Positions 1 to 9,080 are shown, numbered from the stretch's first letter. The stretch is 64,000 nucleotides of DNA from Paenirhizobium daejeonense (GCF_014280875.1 NZ_JACLAL010000003.1:434001-498000); one strand, 5' to 3'. Numbers and translations: made by a program. Notes: a model not told the origin generated them from the sequence alone.

Positions 1-1477
1 GCTCATGGACATTGCAGCGGCTCCCTTCGGCTTTGCGCCGGCCGCCATGCAGGGCAATGGCGGCATCGTCACCAGCGATTTCGCCCGCGATGACGGAGCG
101 GCTAGGGCCTATGGTCGCGCGATCGAGTTCGGCGGCCAGAAATACCTGATGGTGGAGAGCCTGACGCTTGCCGAACTCGGCGCCGGCTCGCTGCAGATCG
201 CGCTGACCTTGACGGCAATTGCCGCGGCGACGCTGGCCGTGATGTCCATTGCGACCGGTGTCCTGACCCGTCGTCTTTTTGCGCCGCTCGCCCGGCTTGC
301 TGTGGTGACGGGCCAGGTGGCTGACGGCCAGCTCGATAATCCCGTCGCCAATCAGGATCGCGGGGATGAAATCGGCACCATGGCCCGGGCGCTGGAGCGT
401 TTCCGCACCGCGCTTATCGAGCAGCAGCAGCTGGAGAGCCGCGCGAACGAGGAGCGGGAGCAGGCGGAAGCGGAACGTCGCCAGCGCTTTTCGGAACGCG
501 AGGCGGAGGCCCGTACACTCGGAGGCGTCGTGGCCGCGCTCGATCAGGGTCTCGACCGCCTGGCCCACGGCGATCTCGCCTTCGAGATCCGCCAGCCGTT
601 CCCGAACGAGCTGGAGTCCCTGCGCGTCAACTTCAACAATGCGCTCTCCACCCTGAGCGCGACGCTCTCCGGCATCGGCGGCAATTCGCTTGCCGTGCGC
701 GGCGGTTCGGAGGAAATGCGCGCGGGCGCCGACCAGCTGGCGGAGCGCACCGAGCGGCAGGCCGCGGCGCTCACTGAAACCGCAAGCGCCATCAAGGCCA
801 TGACCGATGCAGTCAAGGTGCAGATCGCCCACGGCGAGGATGCCGAGCGGAGCGCGCGTAACGCCAAGGATGAAGCCGAGCAATCCGGCCACATCATGCG
901 GGAAACGATTGCGGCGATGGAGGCCATTCGCGGTTCGTCGCAGGAGATCAACCAGATCATCGGCGTGATCGACGAGATCGCATTCCAAACCAATCTTCTG
1001 GCGCTCAATGCCGGCGTTGAGGCCGCGCGTGCGGGCGAGGCCGGCAAGGGCTTCGCCGTCGTTGCCCAAGAAGTGCGCGAGCTTGCCCAGCGCTCGGCTG
1101 GTGCGGCCAAGCAGATCACCAGCCTGCTTGCCAAATCGGCCGGCGAGGTGGCTCATGGCGTGAGCCTCGTCGAGAAGGCTGGCCACGCGCTGCAGGGGAT
1201 CGGCGAGCATGTGCTGTCGATCAACGGCAAGATCGGCGACATGATGCACTCGACGCGTGAAGAAGCGCAGACGATCTCCGAGATCAACGGCTCGATCAAT
1301 GCGCTCGATGTCATGACCCAGCAGAATGCCGCCATGGTGGAAGAGACGACTGCCGCCATCCACCGGCTGGCGACGGAGGCTGCCGAAATGGATCAGCAGC
1401 TCGGACACTTCACACTCGGCCAGCAGGCGGCGGCTCCGCGTCATGCCGGACCTTATGAAATGCGACGGGCAAGCTAG
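1..1477 (+). CDS. Methyl-accepting chemotaxis protein, 5'-truncated
   Basis: This is the C-terminal part of a transmembrane chemoreceptor that would signal to CheA/CheW. The reading frame is open to the window edge and the ATG at position 5 lies inside a ligand-binding domain, so the true start is outside the window. Visible in order are the end of a periplasmic sensor domain, one membrane segment (about residues 63-88 of the visible part), a HAMP linker (about 84-137), a second HAMP-like and coiled-coil stretch, and the cytoplasmic signalling domain. The hairpin tip is seen in [16 protein letters not shown] near residue 330 and in [18 protein letters not shown]. No NWETF-like C-terminal pentapeptide is present, so tethered methylation enzymes are not indicated. 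A strong terminator follows. The ligand cannot be inferred. Confidence 0.93.
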   Translation, partial: LMDIAAAPFGFAPAAMQGNGGIVTSDFARDDGAARAYGRAIEFGGQKYLMVESLTLAELGAGSLQIALTLTAIAAATLAVMSIATGVLTRRLFAPLARLAVVTGQVADGQLDNPVANQDRGDEIGTMARALERFRTALIEQQQLESRANEEREQAEAERRQRFSEREAEARTLGGVVAALDQGLDRLAHGDLAFEIRQPFPNELESLRVNFNNALSTLSATLSGIGGNSLAVRGGSEEMRAGADQLAERTERQAAALTETASAIKAMTDAVKVQIAHGEDAERSARNAKDEAEQSGHIMRETIAAMEAIRGSSQEINQIIGVIDEIAFQTNLLALNAGVEAARAGEAGKGFAVVAQEVRELAQRSAGAAKQITSLLAKSAGEVAHGVSLVEKAGHALQGIGEHVLSINGKIGDMMHSTREEAQTISEINGSINALDVMTQQNAAMVEETTAAIHRLATEAAEMDQQLGHFTLGQQAAAPRHAGPYEMRRAS

Positions 1478-1503
1478 TCCCTGGAACTTTCGGTTTCACT
1501 CGG

Positions 1504-1533
1504 AACGCGGCGGGTCGAACCTGCCGCGTTTTT
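1504..1533 (+). terminator. Intrinsic terminator of the chemoreceptor gene
   Basis: Eleven-pair stem (1504-1514 with 1520-1530, one G-U pair), loop TCGAA, then a short T run. It lies 27 bases after the chemoreceptor stop codon. Confidence 0.85.
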
Positions 1534-1665
1534 CGTTTGTCCGGCAAACTATCGATCTGGAAATACAATCAGAAGGTGATTTTTCTGAAGCCTTTTGCGG
1601 GCGTTTTGTTTTTGCGCAACGCGCCTATGGTAAGTAAAATCCCAGCAAACACGGTAAATAGACGT

Positions 1666-1684
1666 AGTTAAGCCAGCCTTAACT
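1666..1684. promoter_or_regulatory. Inverted repeat upstream of the outer membrane protein gene
   Basis: AGTTAAG-CCAGC-CTTAACT is a perfect 7-base inverted repeat about 85 bases before the ATG of the outer membrane protein. It could be an operator or part of the promoter. No regulator is identified. Confidence 0.3.
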
Positions 1685-1769
1685 TTTCTCCTTCATTATC
1701 CAAGAGAAATCACGATGTCGGCCATCTGCGGGTCCGATAGCTCAACGATAGATTTTGGAGTATCTAGCC

Positions 1770-2612
1770 ATGAAGACGAGCCTTTTTGCTGCGGCGGCCG
1801 CACTGCTTGTCAGTACGACCGCCTCTTTTGCTGCGGATCTGTATCAACCCGAGCCGGCTCCGATCATGGATGCGCCGGAGGTCACTGTGTCGGAAGCTTC
1901 CGGCTGGTACCTTCGCGGTGACGTCGGTTACTCCTTCAACAAGCTTCGTGGTGCTGATTTCTTCCAGGGCTCGAACGCCAATCGCGCTGATTTCGCCAGC
2001 GCCTCGCTGAAGGACGCCTTCACCGTCGGGGCCGGTGTCGGTTATCAGGTCAACAACTATCTGCGCACCGATCTGACGTTCGACTATATGTTCAAGTCGG
2101 ATTTCCGCGGCTCTACCTACGGCAGCGGCGCTGATTTCGGTGCGTGCGTCGGTCCTTGTACCTCGTCCGATCGTTCCGCAATGCGGGCCTACACGCTGAT
2201 GGCCAATGCTTATGTCGACCTCGGCACCTACGGCCTGTTCACGCCTTATGTCGGTGGCGGTGTCGGTGGCTCCTATGTCAAGTGGGACAAGTTGCGCAAC
2301 ACGTCCTGCGCCGATGACGGCAGCAGCTGCGACGACACGGTCGAACATGGCGGCAAGGGCAGCTGGCGGTTCGCCTACCAGCTCATGGCGGGCACCACAA
2401 TCGACGTGAGCTGCAACGTGAAGGCCGATGTCGGCTATCGCTTCCGCCAGACGATGGGCGGCGACATGTTCGGCTACGAGCAGAACGGCGGTCCGGGCTA
2501 CGACAAGGGCTTTTACAGCCACGAAATCCGCGCCGGTGCGCGCTATGTCTTCGGTGCCTGCGAGCAGCCGGTGGCTTACGAACCGCCGCCGCAGCCGATC
2601 GTCTACAAGTAA
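1770..2612 (+). CDS. Outer membrane beta-barrel protein (RopB/Omp25 type)
   Basis: A 280-residue outer membrane protein of the small porin-like family (Omp25/Omp31, RopB) abundant in rhizobia and Brucella, which contributes to envelope stability. Residues 1-22 form a clear signal peptide ending in SFA-AD. The mature part has alternating aromatic and polar strands, glycine-rich turns such as YVGGGVGGSYV, and a final strand HEIRAGARYVFG. After this comes an unusual proline-rich tail (AYEPPPQPIVYK), so the barrel does not end on the last residue. The start at 1770 is chosen because GGAG at 1757-1760 is well placed and the signal peptide begins there; the longer TTG start at 1755 would lie on that ribosome site. 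A terminator follows. Function in this strain is inferred from family only. Confidence 0.88.
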   Translation: MKTSLFAAAAALLVSTTASFAADLYQPEPAPIMDAPEVTVSEASGWYLRGDVGYSFNKLRGADFFQGSNANRADFASASLKDAFTVGAGVGYQVNNYLRTDLTFDYMFKSDFRGSTYGSGADFGACVGPCTSSDRSAMRAYTLMANAYVDLGTYGLFTPYVGGGVGGSYVKWDKLRNTSCADDGSSCDDTVEHGGKGSWRFAYQLMAGTTIDVSCNVKADVGYRFRQTMGGDMFGYEQNGGPGYDKGFYSHEIRAGARYVFGACEQPVAYEPPPQPIVYK

Positions 2613-2639
2613 TACTTTTCTATACTCCAGTCGTGAAAA

Positions 2640-2674
2640 GGCCGTCCGCACCCGCGGGCGGCCTTTCTCGTTTT
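2640..2674 (+). terminator. Intrinsic terminator of the outer membrane protein gene
   Basis: Stem GGCCGTCCGC / GCGGGCGGCC with one G-U pair and loop ACCC, followed by TTTCTCGTTTT. It lies 27 bases after the stop codon. Confidence 0.9.
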
Positions 2675-2734
2675 GCGTGCATTTATGGGCGCGTATCGCA
2701 TGATCCGGGAGCGTCGAAAAATTTTCCAGGAGCG

Positions 2735-2831
2735 ACACGAAATTCGCTTGACGGGAAATCCCGACAGGCGTAGTTCCGACGGCGGGACACCTCTCCCCAA
2801 CGAGAGGCTAATTACCTGGAAGGGTATCTAT
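2735..2831 (+). ncRNA. Structured serC leader, candidate serC RNA motif
   Basis: The roughly 150-base leader of serC holds a perfect hairpin CCTCTC-CCCAAC-GAGAGG (2790-2807). Just before it is a second pairing, TCCCG (2759-2763) with CGGGA (2783-2787). A conserved RNA motif upstream of serC is known in Alphaproteobacteria (the serC motif of comparative-genomics surveys). Position and hairpin fit that motif, but the match is from memory and was not scored against a covariance model. The exact 5' end is not determinable here. It may control serC expression in cis. Confidence 0.5.
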
Positions 2832-4010
2832 ATGGCTGATATCGTCGCCCCCGCCGCGCGTCCGGCGAATACTCATTTTTCTTCTGGCCCCTGCGCCAAG
2901 CGCCCTGGATGGACGCTTGAGGCTCTTTCCGATGCTTCGCTCGGTCGTTCGCACCGTGCAAAGGTTGGCAAGGCCAAGCTGAAGCAGGCCATCGATCTTA
3001 CTCGCGAAATTCTGAATGTTCCGGCCGATTACCGCATCGGTATCGTTCCGGCTTCCGACACTGGCGCCGTCGAAATGGCGCTCTGGTCGCTGCTCGGTGA
3101 GCGCGGCGTAGACATGCTGGCCTGGGAAAGCTTCGGCGCCGGCTGGGTCACCGACGTCGTCAAGCAGCTGAAGCTTAAGGACGTCCGCAAGTTCGAAGCC
3201 GATTACGGCGCTCTTCCCGATCTCGCTGCCGTCGATTTCGACCGCGACGTCGTTTTCACCTGGAACGGCACCACCTCCGGCGTTCGCGTTCCGAACGCCG
3301 ATTTCATTCCGGCCGACCGCAAGGGCCTGACCATCTGCGACGCGACCTCGGCCGCTTTCGCGCAGAACCTCGACTTCGCCAAGCTCGATGTCGTCACCTT
3401 CTCCTGGCAGAAGGTTCTGGGCGGCGAGGGCGGTCACGGCATGCTGATCCTTTCGCCGCGCGCTGTCGAGCGTCTGGAAAGCTACACGCCCGCATGGCCG
3501 CTGCCGAAGATCTTCCGCATGACCAAGGGTGGCAAGCTGATCGAAGGCATCTTCACCGGCGAGACCATCAACACGCCGTCCATGCTCTGCGTCGAAGACT
3601 ATATCGACGCGCTGCTTTGGGCCAGGCAGATCGGTGGCCTTGATGGGCTAACCGCTCGTGCCGATGCCAATGCGAAGGTCATTTTCGACTTCGTTGCCGC
3701 AAACGACTGGATCGCCAACCTCGCCGTCAAGGACGAGACCCGCTCCAACACGTCCGTTTGCCTGAAGATCGTCGACAAGGATGTAGCGGCGCTCGACGCC
3801 GATGCACAGGCGGCCTTTGCCAAGGGCGTTGTTGCTCTCCTCGAGAAGGAGGCCGTCGCTCTCGACATCGGCGCCTACCGTGACGCTCCGTCCGGTCTGC
3901 GCATCTGGGCCGGCGCCACCATCGAGAAGGCCGACATGGAAGCTCTGATGCCCTGGCTCGCCTGGGCCTACAAGACCCAGAAGGCCACGCTGACCAAGGC
4001 TGCGGCCTGA
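2832..4010 (+). CDS. serC: Phosphoserine aminotransferase
   Basis: A 392-residue PLP enzyme that transfers the amino group of glutamate to 3-phosphohydroxypyruvate, the second step of serine synthesis; it can also act in pyridoxal phosphate synthesis. Its start is [11 protein letters not shown] at 2832, preceded by GGAAGGG at 2818-2824. The PLP lysine is K194 in [26 protein letters not shown] near the N terminus is typical of the alphaproteobacterial subgroup, whose members are longer than the E. coli enzyme. serA follows 87 bases downstream in the same direction, but a terminator lies between them, so the two are adjacent rather than a simple operon. Confidence 0.96.
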   Translation: MADIVAPAARPANTHFSSGPCAKRPGWTLEALSDASLGRSHRAKVGKAKLKQAIDLTREILNVPADYRIGIVPASDTGAVEMALWSLLGERGVDMLAWESFGAGWVTDVVKQLKLKDVRKFEADYGALPDLAAVDFDRDVVFTWNGTTSGVRVPNADFIPADRKGLTICDATSAAFAQNLDFAKLDVVTFSWQKVLGGEGGHGMLILSPRAVERLESYTPAWPLPKIFRMTKGGKLIEGIFTGETINTPSMLCVEDYIDALLWARQIGGLDGLTARADANAKVIFDFVAANDWIANLAVKDETRSNTSVCLKIVDKDVAALDADAQAAFAKGVVALLEKEAVALDIGAYRDAPSGLRIWAGATIEKADMEALMPWLAWAYKTQKATLTKAAA

Positions 4011-4018
4011 GGTTTTCC

Positions 4019-4050
4019 GGCTCCGCCGTCAAAAGGCGGAGCCTCTTTTA
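4019..4050 (+). terminator. Terminator between serC and serA
   Basis: Perfect nine-pair stem GGCTCCGCC / GGCGGAGCC, loop GTCAAAA, tail TCTTTTA. It starts eight bases after the serC stop and implies that serA is at least partly transcribed separately. Confidence 0.88.
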
Positions 4051-4097
4051 AAATTCCCAGAATTCATCGACACGAACTCTTTGAAGGAGGCCTCGCA

Positions 4098-5693
4098 ATG
4101 GCACCTCGCGTTCTCGTATCCGACGAACTGTCGGAAACCGCCGTCCAGATCTTCCGCGATCGCGGCGTTGATGTGGATTTCCAGCCGAAGATCGGCAAGG
4201 ACAAGGACAAGCTCGCCGAAATCATCGGCAACTATGACGGTCTCGCCATCCGCTCCGCCACCAAGGCAACGGAGAAGCTGATCGCCGCCGCGACCAACCT
4301 GAAGGTCATCGGCCGCGCCGGTATCGGCGTCGACAACGTCGATATCCCCGCTGCATCGCGCCGCGGTATCATCGTCATGAATACCCCGTTCGGCAACTCG
4401 ATCACGACCGCCGAGCATGCCATCGCCCTGATGTTCGCCGTTGCCCGTCAGCTTCCGGCTGCCGACGCATCGACGCAGGCCGGCAAGTGGGAAAAGTCGA
4501 AGTTCATGGGTGTCGAAATTACCGGCAAGACGCTCGGCGTCATCGGCGCCGGCAATATCGGCTCCATCGTCTGCTCGCGCGCCATCGGCCTCAAGATGCG
4601 CGTGCTTGCCTATGACCCCTTCCTGTCGAAGGAACGCGCTGAAGAAATGGGCGTGACCAAGGTCGAGCTCGACGAGCTGCTGGCCCAGGCTGATTTCATC
4701 ACCCTGCACGTGCCGATGACCGACAAGACCCGCGGCATCCTCAACAAGGAAGCCCTTGCCAAGACCAAGCCGGGCGTTCGCATCATCAACTGCGCCCGCG
4801 GCGGTCTGGTCGATGAAGCGGCGCTTGCAGAAGCGATCAAGTCCGGCCATGTCGCCGGCGCCGGTTTCGACGTGTTCGAAGTCGAGCCCGCGACCGAAAG
4901 CCCTCTCTTCGGTCTGCCGAACGTCGTCTGCACGCCGCACCTCGGCGCATCGACGACGGAAGCACAGGAAAACGTCGCTCTGCAGGTTGCCGAGCAGATG
5001 TCGGACTACCTGGTCAAGGGTGCTGTCAGCAACGCCATCAACATGCCGTCGATCACGGCGGAAGAAGCTCCGATCCTGAAGCCGTTCATCAGGCTCGCCG
5101 ACGTTCTTGGAGCGTTCGTTGGCCAGGTTACGGAAGGCCCGATCAAGGAAATCGAGATCCTGTACGACGGCCAGACCGCGTCCATGAACACAAAGGCTCT
5201 GACCTCGGCCCTTCTCGCCGGCCTCATCCGCCCGCAGGTCGCTGACGTCAACATGGTGTCGGCACCGGTCATGGTGAAGGAAAAGGGCATCATCCTGTCC
5301 GAGGTCAAGCGCGACAAGACCGGCGTTTACGACGGTTACATCAAGCTCACCGTCACCACCGAAAAGCAGACGCGTTCGGTTGCCGGTACGGTCTTCTCGG
5401 ATGGAAAGCCGCGCTTCATCCAGATCAAGGGCATCAACATGGATGCCGATGTCGGTCCGCATATGATCTACATCACCAACACCGACGTTCCCGGCATGAT
5501 CGGCTTCATCGGCACGACGCTCGGCAATGCCGGCGTGAACATCGCCAACTTCCAGCTCGGACGCGAAAAGGAAGCCGGCGACGCCATCGCGCTTCTTTAT
5601 GTCGACGGCGAGGTGGATCAGGCCGTTCTCGACAAGCTGACGGCCAACGCCGCCATCAAACAGGCCAAGCCGCTGACCTTCAGCGTCGAATAA
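4098..5693 (+). CDS. serA: D-3-phosphoglycerate dehydrogenase
   Basis: A 531-residue enzyme that oxidises 3-phosphoglycerate with NAD, the first committed step of serine synthesis. Domain order is the substrate-binding part (1-100), the NAD-binding Rossmann domain with GVIGAGNIGS around 147-156, the catalytic His near 281 in CTPHLGAS, the remaining substrate domain, an intervening domain (about 320-450) and a C-terminal ACT domain (about 458-531, starting HMIYITNTDVPGMIGF). This is the long form of the enzyme, in which the ACT domain usually allows feedback by serine. The start has GGAGG at 4085-4089. A strong terminator shared with the convergent tetR gene follows. Confidence 0.97.
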   Translation: MAPRVLVSDELSETAVQIFRDRGVDVDFQPKIGKDKDKLAEIIGNYDGLAIRSATKATEKLIAAATNLKVIGRAGIGVDNVDIPAASRRGIIVMNTPFGNSITTAEHAIALMFAVARQLPAADASTQAGKWEKSKFMGVEITGKTLGVIGAGNIGSIVCSRAIGLKMRVLAYDPFLSKERAEEMGVTKVELDELLAQADFITLHVPMTDKTRGILNKEALAKTKPGVRIINCARGGLVDEAALAEAIKSGHVAGAGFDVFEVEPATESPLFGLPNVVCTPHLGASTTEAQENVALQVAEQMSDYLVKGAVSNAINMPSITAEEAPILKPFIRLADVLGAFVGQVTEGPIKEIEILYDGQTASMNTKALTSALLAGLIRPQVADVNMVSAPVMVKEKGIILSEVKRDKTGVYDGYIKLTVTTEKQTRSVAGTVFSDGKPRFIQIKGINMDADVGPHMIYITNTDVPGMIGFIGTTLGNAGVNIANFQLGREKEAGDAIALLYVDGEVDQAVLDKLTANAAIKQAKPLTFSVE

Positions 5694-5716
5694 GTCATCT
5701 CTCCCAAGAGAATCGG

Positions 5717-5754
5717 AAAAGCCCGGCAGGTTTTTTCCTGCCGGGCTTTTCTTT
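5717..5754. terminator. Bidirectional terminator between serA and tetR
   Basis: Fourteen-base perfect inverted repeat AAAAGCCCGGCAGG / CCTGCCGGGCTTTT around a T6 loop. A-rich and T-rich flanks let it act for both convergent genes. Confidence 0.92.
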
Positions 5755-5774
5755 TATGCGTCGCCTGAGGCTGG

Positions 5775-6416
5775 TCAGTTGGCGCGCGGCAATTGCCCGA
5801 GCAGAAATGTTGCGATCGCGTTATCGATGGAGCGTTCGATCTCGGCGGGGGAGGGCTTTTTGCCCATCAGGGCGAGATAAAGCGGGTTGGTGACGATCAT
5901 GTCGTGATACTGGATGGCCAGCATGTGCGGATCGGCCTCCCGCATCTCTCCGGTCGATTGTTTCGAGGCGATGAAATTCGCGAGGGCTTTGCGGGACTGA
6001 ACAGGGCCGCTCTCGAACCAGACGCCCGTCAGGTCCGGGAAGCGACCGGATACGGCCAGCATCAGCCGTTGGAATGCGACATGCCGGTCCGCCATCAGCA
6101 TTTTCAGAAGCGTGGAGCCGAGCACTCTCAGGCCGTCGGCTGGGCGCAGGCTCGAGACCTCCAGAACCGAGAGAGGCTGAAGGAAGTCGTGACACAGCTG
6201 TTCGACGACCTCGGAAAACAGCCCCTCCTTGCCGCCGAAATGTTTGTAGAGGTTGGTCTTTGACCCGCCGACGACGCGGATGATTTCGTCGACGGTGACG
6301 GCGTCGTAGCCTTGCTCGAGAAAGAGATCGGTCGCGGTGGTCACGATCAGGTTGCGCCGCGCCAATCCACGCGATGTTGTCCGCTCGACATGGTCCGGTG
6401 CGGCGTCCCTGGTCAT
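5775..6416 (-). CDS. TetR/AcrR family regulator
   Basis: A 213-residue repressor-type protein. The N-terminal helix-turn-helix (about residues 20-65) has the usual TetR sequence, with LFLEQGYDAVTVDEIIRVVGGSKTNLYKHFGGKEGLF in two overlapping parts. The C-terminal part resembles the AefR-like ligand domain. It starts at MTRDAAPDH, 14 bases after the stop of the upstream DMT transporter, so both are one operon. A perfect palindrome in the transporter promoter (7353-7364) is the likely operator, which would make this a self-regulated exporter/repressor pair. The inducer is unknown. Confidence 0.88.
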   Translation of the reverse strand: MTRDAAPDHVERTTSRGLARRNLIVTTATDLFLEQGYDAVTVDEIIRVVGGSKTNLYKHFGGKEGLFSEVVEQLCHDFLQPLSVLEVSSLRPADGLRVLGSTLLKMLMADRHVAFQRLMLAVSGRFPDLTGVWFESGPVQSRKALANFIASKQSTGEMREADPHMLAIQYHDMIVTNPLYLALMGKKPSPAEIERSIDNAIATFLLGQLPRAN

Positions 6417-6430
6417 GATGGCATGCGTCC

Positions 6431-7309
6431 TCAGTTTTTCTTCGTCGGATGAACGTGGTGGGCCGGGCGGAAACCGCGGCGGTCGACATGTTGGCTGTAT
6501 AGCAGGCTGCCGATCACGAGCACCACGCCGACGATCTGCACGGTGTTGGGCACGAAGCCCCGGAAGACCGCGTCCAGAACAAACGCGGTGATCGGTGTCA
6601 ACAGGAAGAAGGGCGCGACATTGGCCGCACCCGCACCCTGGATCGCCCGGAACCAGAGGGCAAAGGCGAGTGCCGTAACGAACAGCGCAAGGATGACGAA
6701 GCCGACCACGTTGAGGGCGGAGAGGCGGGCGGGGACATCGGAGACAACGGCGGTGACGAGGCTGAGTTCGATACCTGCGACGAGCAACTGCCATGCGGTG
6801 AAGCCGAGCAGCGAGCGCGGCCGGCCCCACTTGTGAACCAGGATGCCGCCGAGTGCAACCGAGAGTGCGCTTCCAAGCGCTGCAGCGACACCGATCGGAT
6901 CGATGGCTGCATTGCTCTTCAGCACGACCATGGCCACGCCGACCGCGCCGACGAAGACGGCGGAAACCTTGGCGATGGCCGGGATCGCACCGAGCAGCGG
7001 CCAGGCCAGCAGCACCATGAACAGCGGACCGAGCGCCTGAAACGTTGCTGCGACCCCGCCCGGCAGGCAAATGGCGGCAATGAACAGGAGGCCGAAGAAC
7101 AACCCGCTGTTCAGCGTGCCGAGAATCACGATCTTCCCCCACCACTCCCTTGGAGGCAATTCGCGAGCAATCAGCAGGAGCGGCAGGGCGCCGCCGATGG
7201 CACGCACGGCCGCGATGAACATCGGGTTCGGTGGCAGCATGGTCGTGGTGATGATGTAGGTAAAGCCCCAGAGAATGGTGGCAAGAGCAGCGGACAGCTT
7301 GGGATACAT
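6431..7309 (-). CDS. DMT (EamA) family transporter
   Basis: A 292-residue inner membrane protein with ten predicted hydrophobic segments in two EamA repeats, usual for exporters of metabolites or amino acids in the drug/metabolite superfamily. It starts at MYPKLSAALATILWGF; the ORF extends 13 residues further upstream, but the hydrophobic first helix and family length favour this Met. It ends HVHPTKKN. It is the first gene of an operon with the TetR regulator. Substrate cannot be told from sequence. It is one of four DMT transporters in this window. Confidence 0.85.
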   Translation of the reverse strand: MYPKLSAALATILWGFTYIITTTMLPPNPMFIAAVRAIGGALPLLLIARELPPREWWGKIVILGTLNSGLFFGLLFIAAICLPGGVAATFQALGPLFMVLLAWPLLGAIPAIAKVSAVFVGAVGVAMVVLKSNAAIDPIGVAAALGSALSVALGGILVHKWGRPRSLLGFTAWQLLVAGIELSLVTAVVSDVPARLSALNVVGFVILALFVTALAFALWFRAIQGAGAANVAPFFLLTPITAFVLDAVFRGFVPNTVQIVGVVLVIGSLLYSQHVDRRGFRPAHHVHPTKKN

Positions 7310-7352
7310 GGCGGACCTCGAGGCTGGAGTGATCAGGCCGCTTACCATTATG

Positions 7353-7364
7353 TACGATATCGTA
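7353..7364. promoter_or_regulatory. Palindromic operator candidate for the TetR regulator
   Basis: TACGATATCGTA is a perfect 12-base palindrome, flanked by GTACGATATCGTAT, 44 bases upstream of the DMT transporter start. A looser second element, ATAC-N6-GTAT, lies just beyond (7373-7386). TetR proteins typically bind such palindromes in their own operon promoter. Confidence 0.5.
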
Positions 7365-7586
7365 TCAATTAGATACTTTTTCGTATTTATTGAACGCTGT
7401 GTTCACAGTTCACCAAAACGTGAAGGCGCGTGTTTTCGCCAAAAGCCCGGAAACTCTGTGTTTTCAGGATCGCCTTCGGGGAAAAGCGTATCGCAAGTCT
7501 TCAATAGTTCGCGAAGCTCCCCCATATGGGTGCATGGAATTCCGGCGCTTATGCCGGTGAACAAAGGGAAGGGACAGGATCAAGCC

Positions 7587-8582
7587 ATGGGGCGATACGG
7601 TAAGTTTTTCGGAGTTCTGGCAATCGGCATGGCGGTTGCGCTGAGCGTGGCCGATATGGCGGAAGCACGCAAGGCGAGCGGCGGCTTCGGTAGCCGGGGC
7701 ACGCGCACCTTTTCCGCCCCGCCGGCCACCCGGACCGCACCCGCACCGGCTGCTCCGATCGAGCGCTCGATGACGCCGAACACTGGCGCATCGCAGGCTG
7801 CGCCTTCGGCTGCCCAGACACGTCAGCAGAATGCTCAGCGTCCCGGCATGTTCGGTGGTCTCCTTGGCGGCCTCGGTGGTGGTCTGCTCGGCGGCATGCT
7901 GATGGGTGGCCTGTTCGGCATGCTGATGGGGTCCGGCTTCGGCGGTGGCTTCGGCTTCCTCGGCCTGCTGCTGCAGGCGGCGGCGATCTTCTTTGTCATC
8001 CGCTTCGCCATGCGCATGTTCGCCAACCGGCAGCCGGCATTCTCCGGTGCAGGCGGCATGGCGCGTGACACACAGCAGCCTTCGCGCCCCTCTTTCGAGA
8101 TCCCGCGCATGGGTGGCGGTTCCGCCTCCGCTGCTCCGGCAGCACCGCGCAACGGCAATCCCGACGAATTGGGCATCGGCCAGTCCGACCTCGAACGCTT
8201 CGAGGGTCTCCTGCAGGAAATGCAGGCTGCCTATGCTGCAGAGGATTATTCGGCCTTGCGTCGCATCACCACGCCGGAAGCCATGTCCTATCTCGCTGAG
8301 GAACTGAGCGAAAACGCCACGCGCGGCGTGAAGAACGACGTTCGGGACGTTCATCTCGTTCAGGGCGATGTCGCCGAATCCTGGCGCGAGGGCAATGTCG
8401 AATATGCGACCGTCGCCATGCGCTATGAGAGCATTGACGTCCTGCGGGACCGTAACAACGGCAGCGTCGTCAGCGGCGATCCCGACCATCCCTCGGAGTC
8501 CACCGAGATCTGGACCTTCGTTCGCCGCCCCGGCACCGACTGGCAGATTTCGGCGATCCAGGCTGTCGGCGACGCGGAATAA
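7587..8582 (+). CDS. Tim44-like domain membrane protein
   Basis: A 331-residue protein. It has a signal-like N-terminal hydrophobic segment (about residues 8-26), a low-complexity Ala/Pro/Thr stretch, a glycine/methionine-rich segment (about 85-115, with repeats such as GGLLGGLGGG), a membrane segment (about 118-140) and a C-terminal Tim44-like domain (about 195-330) that includes DLERFEGLLQEMQAAYA and a closing IWTFVRRPG. Bacterial Tim44-like proteins are membrane associated and thought to bind or organise membrane proteins; the role here is inferred. The ATG at 7587 has AGGA at 7576-7579; the ORF is open further upstream but without family similarity. A terminator follows. Confidence 0.85.
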   Translation: MGRYGKFFGVLAIGMAVALSVADMAEARKASGGFGSRGTRTFSAPPATRTAPAPAAPIERSMTPNTGASQAAPSAAQTRQQNAQRPGMFGGLLGGLGGGLLGGMLMGGLFGMLMGSGFGGGFGFLGLLLQAAAIFFVIRFAMRMFANRQPAFSGAGGMARDTQQPSRPSFEIPRMGGGSASAAPAAPRNGNPDELGIGQSDLERFEGLLQEMQAAYAAEDYSALRRITTPEAMSYLAEELSENATRGVKNDVRDVHLVQGDVAESWREGNVEYATVAMRYESIDVLRDRNNGSVVSGDPDHPSESTEIWTFVRRPGTDWQISAIQAVGDAE

Positions 8583-8621
8583 CAGAACGGGGCCGATCCG
8601 GCCCCGTCATCACTCAACAAA

Positions 8622-8656
8622 GCCGCCCGTGGCAGATTGCTGCGGGCGGCTTTTTT
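8622..8656 (+). terminator. Intrinsic terminator after the Tim44-like gene
   Basis: Stem GCCGCCCG / CGGGCGGC followed by T6. A smaller hairpin GGGGCC-GATCC-GGCCCC just before it (about 8589-8605) may contribute. Confidence 0.9.
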
Positions 8657-8675
8657 CGTCAGAGGTGTCACTTTG

Positions 8676-9041
8676 TCAGGTGTGCCACCAGCGCGGCTTG
8701 CCATCCTCGAAGGAGTGGTATTGCGGCTCTAGTTCGGCGGCGGTGCTGTCATCGAAGGTGCCGATCAGAAGGGCGACCACGGGCTCGTCATCCAGTGCGC
8801 CGAGTGAACTTCCGCATGAGGGGCAGAAAGCCCGGCTGGAATACTCCGACGAGCGATAGGTGGAGGGTGCTCCGCCTGAACCGGTCCACGCGACGTTCTC
8901 GCGGGAAAACTCCACCCAGCTTGCCGTCAGCGCGCCCGTATGCCGCTGGCAGAACTTGCAGGAACAGGTATGCGGCTTTTCAGCCGCGCCCGTTGCCTCG
9001 AACCGGATCGCGCCGCACAGGCAGCCGCCTCGATAGATCAT
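8676..9041 (-). CDS. GFA/CENP-V family zinc-binding protein
   Basis: A 121-residue protein of the glutathione-dependent formaldehyde-activating (GFA/CENP-V) fold. The zinc ligands are visible: GGCLCGAIRF near the N terminus, CSCKFCQRHTG at about 26-36, and FCPSCGSSL at about 72-80. Members bind glutathione or have no proven activity; the historic formaldehyde-activating role is disputed, so no reaction is assigned. It converges on the Tim44-like gene and ends 20 bases after its terminator. It is monocistronic or precedes nothing obvious. Confidence 0.85.
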   Translation of the reverse strand: MIYRGGCLCGAIRFEATGAAEKPHTCSCKFCQRHTGALTASWVEFSRENVAWTGSGGAPSTYRSSEYSSRAFCPSCGSSLGALDDEPVVALLIGTFDDSTAAELEPQYHSFEDGKPRWWHT

Positions 9042-9080
9042 CCAATATCCTCGTGTCTTGGGCGGCAGCTTTTGGCAGGA

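Noticed and set aside
4029..5462. Long minus-strand open frame over serA (477 codons)
   Set aside because: It is the antisense shadow of a highly biased GC-rich gene: Asp/Gly/Arg-rich composition, no domain, no ribosome site, and the plus strand encodes a complete SerA.
5775..7145. One 456-codon frame joining tetR with upstream sequence
   Set aside because: The part before MTRDAAPDH is an out-of-frame reading of the DMT transporter. The TetR protein has normal length from 6416.
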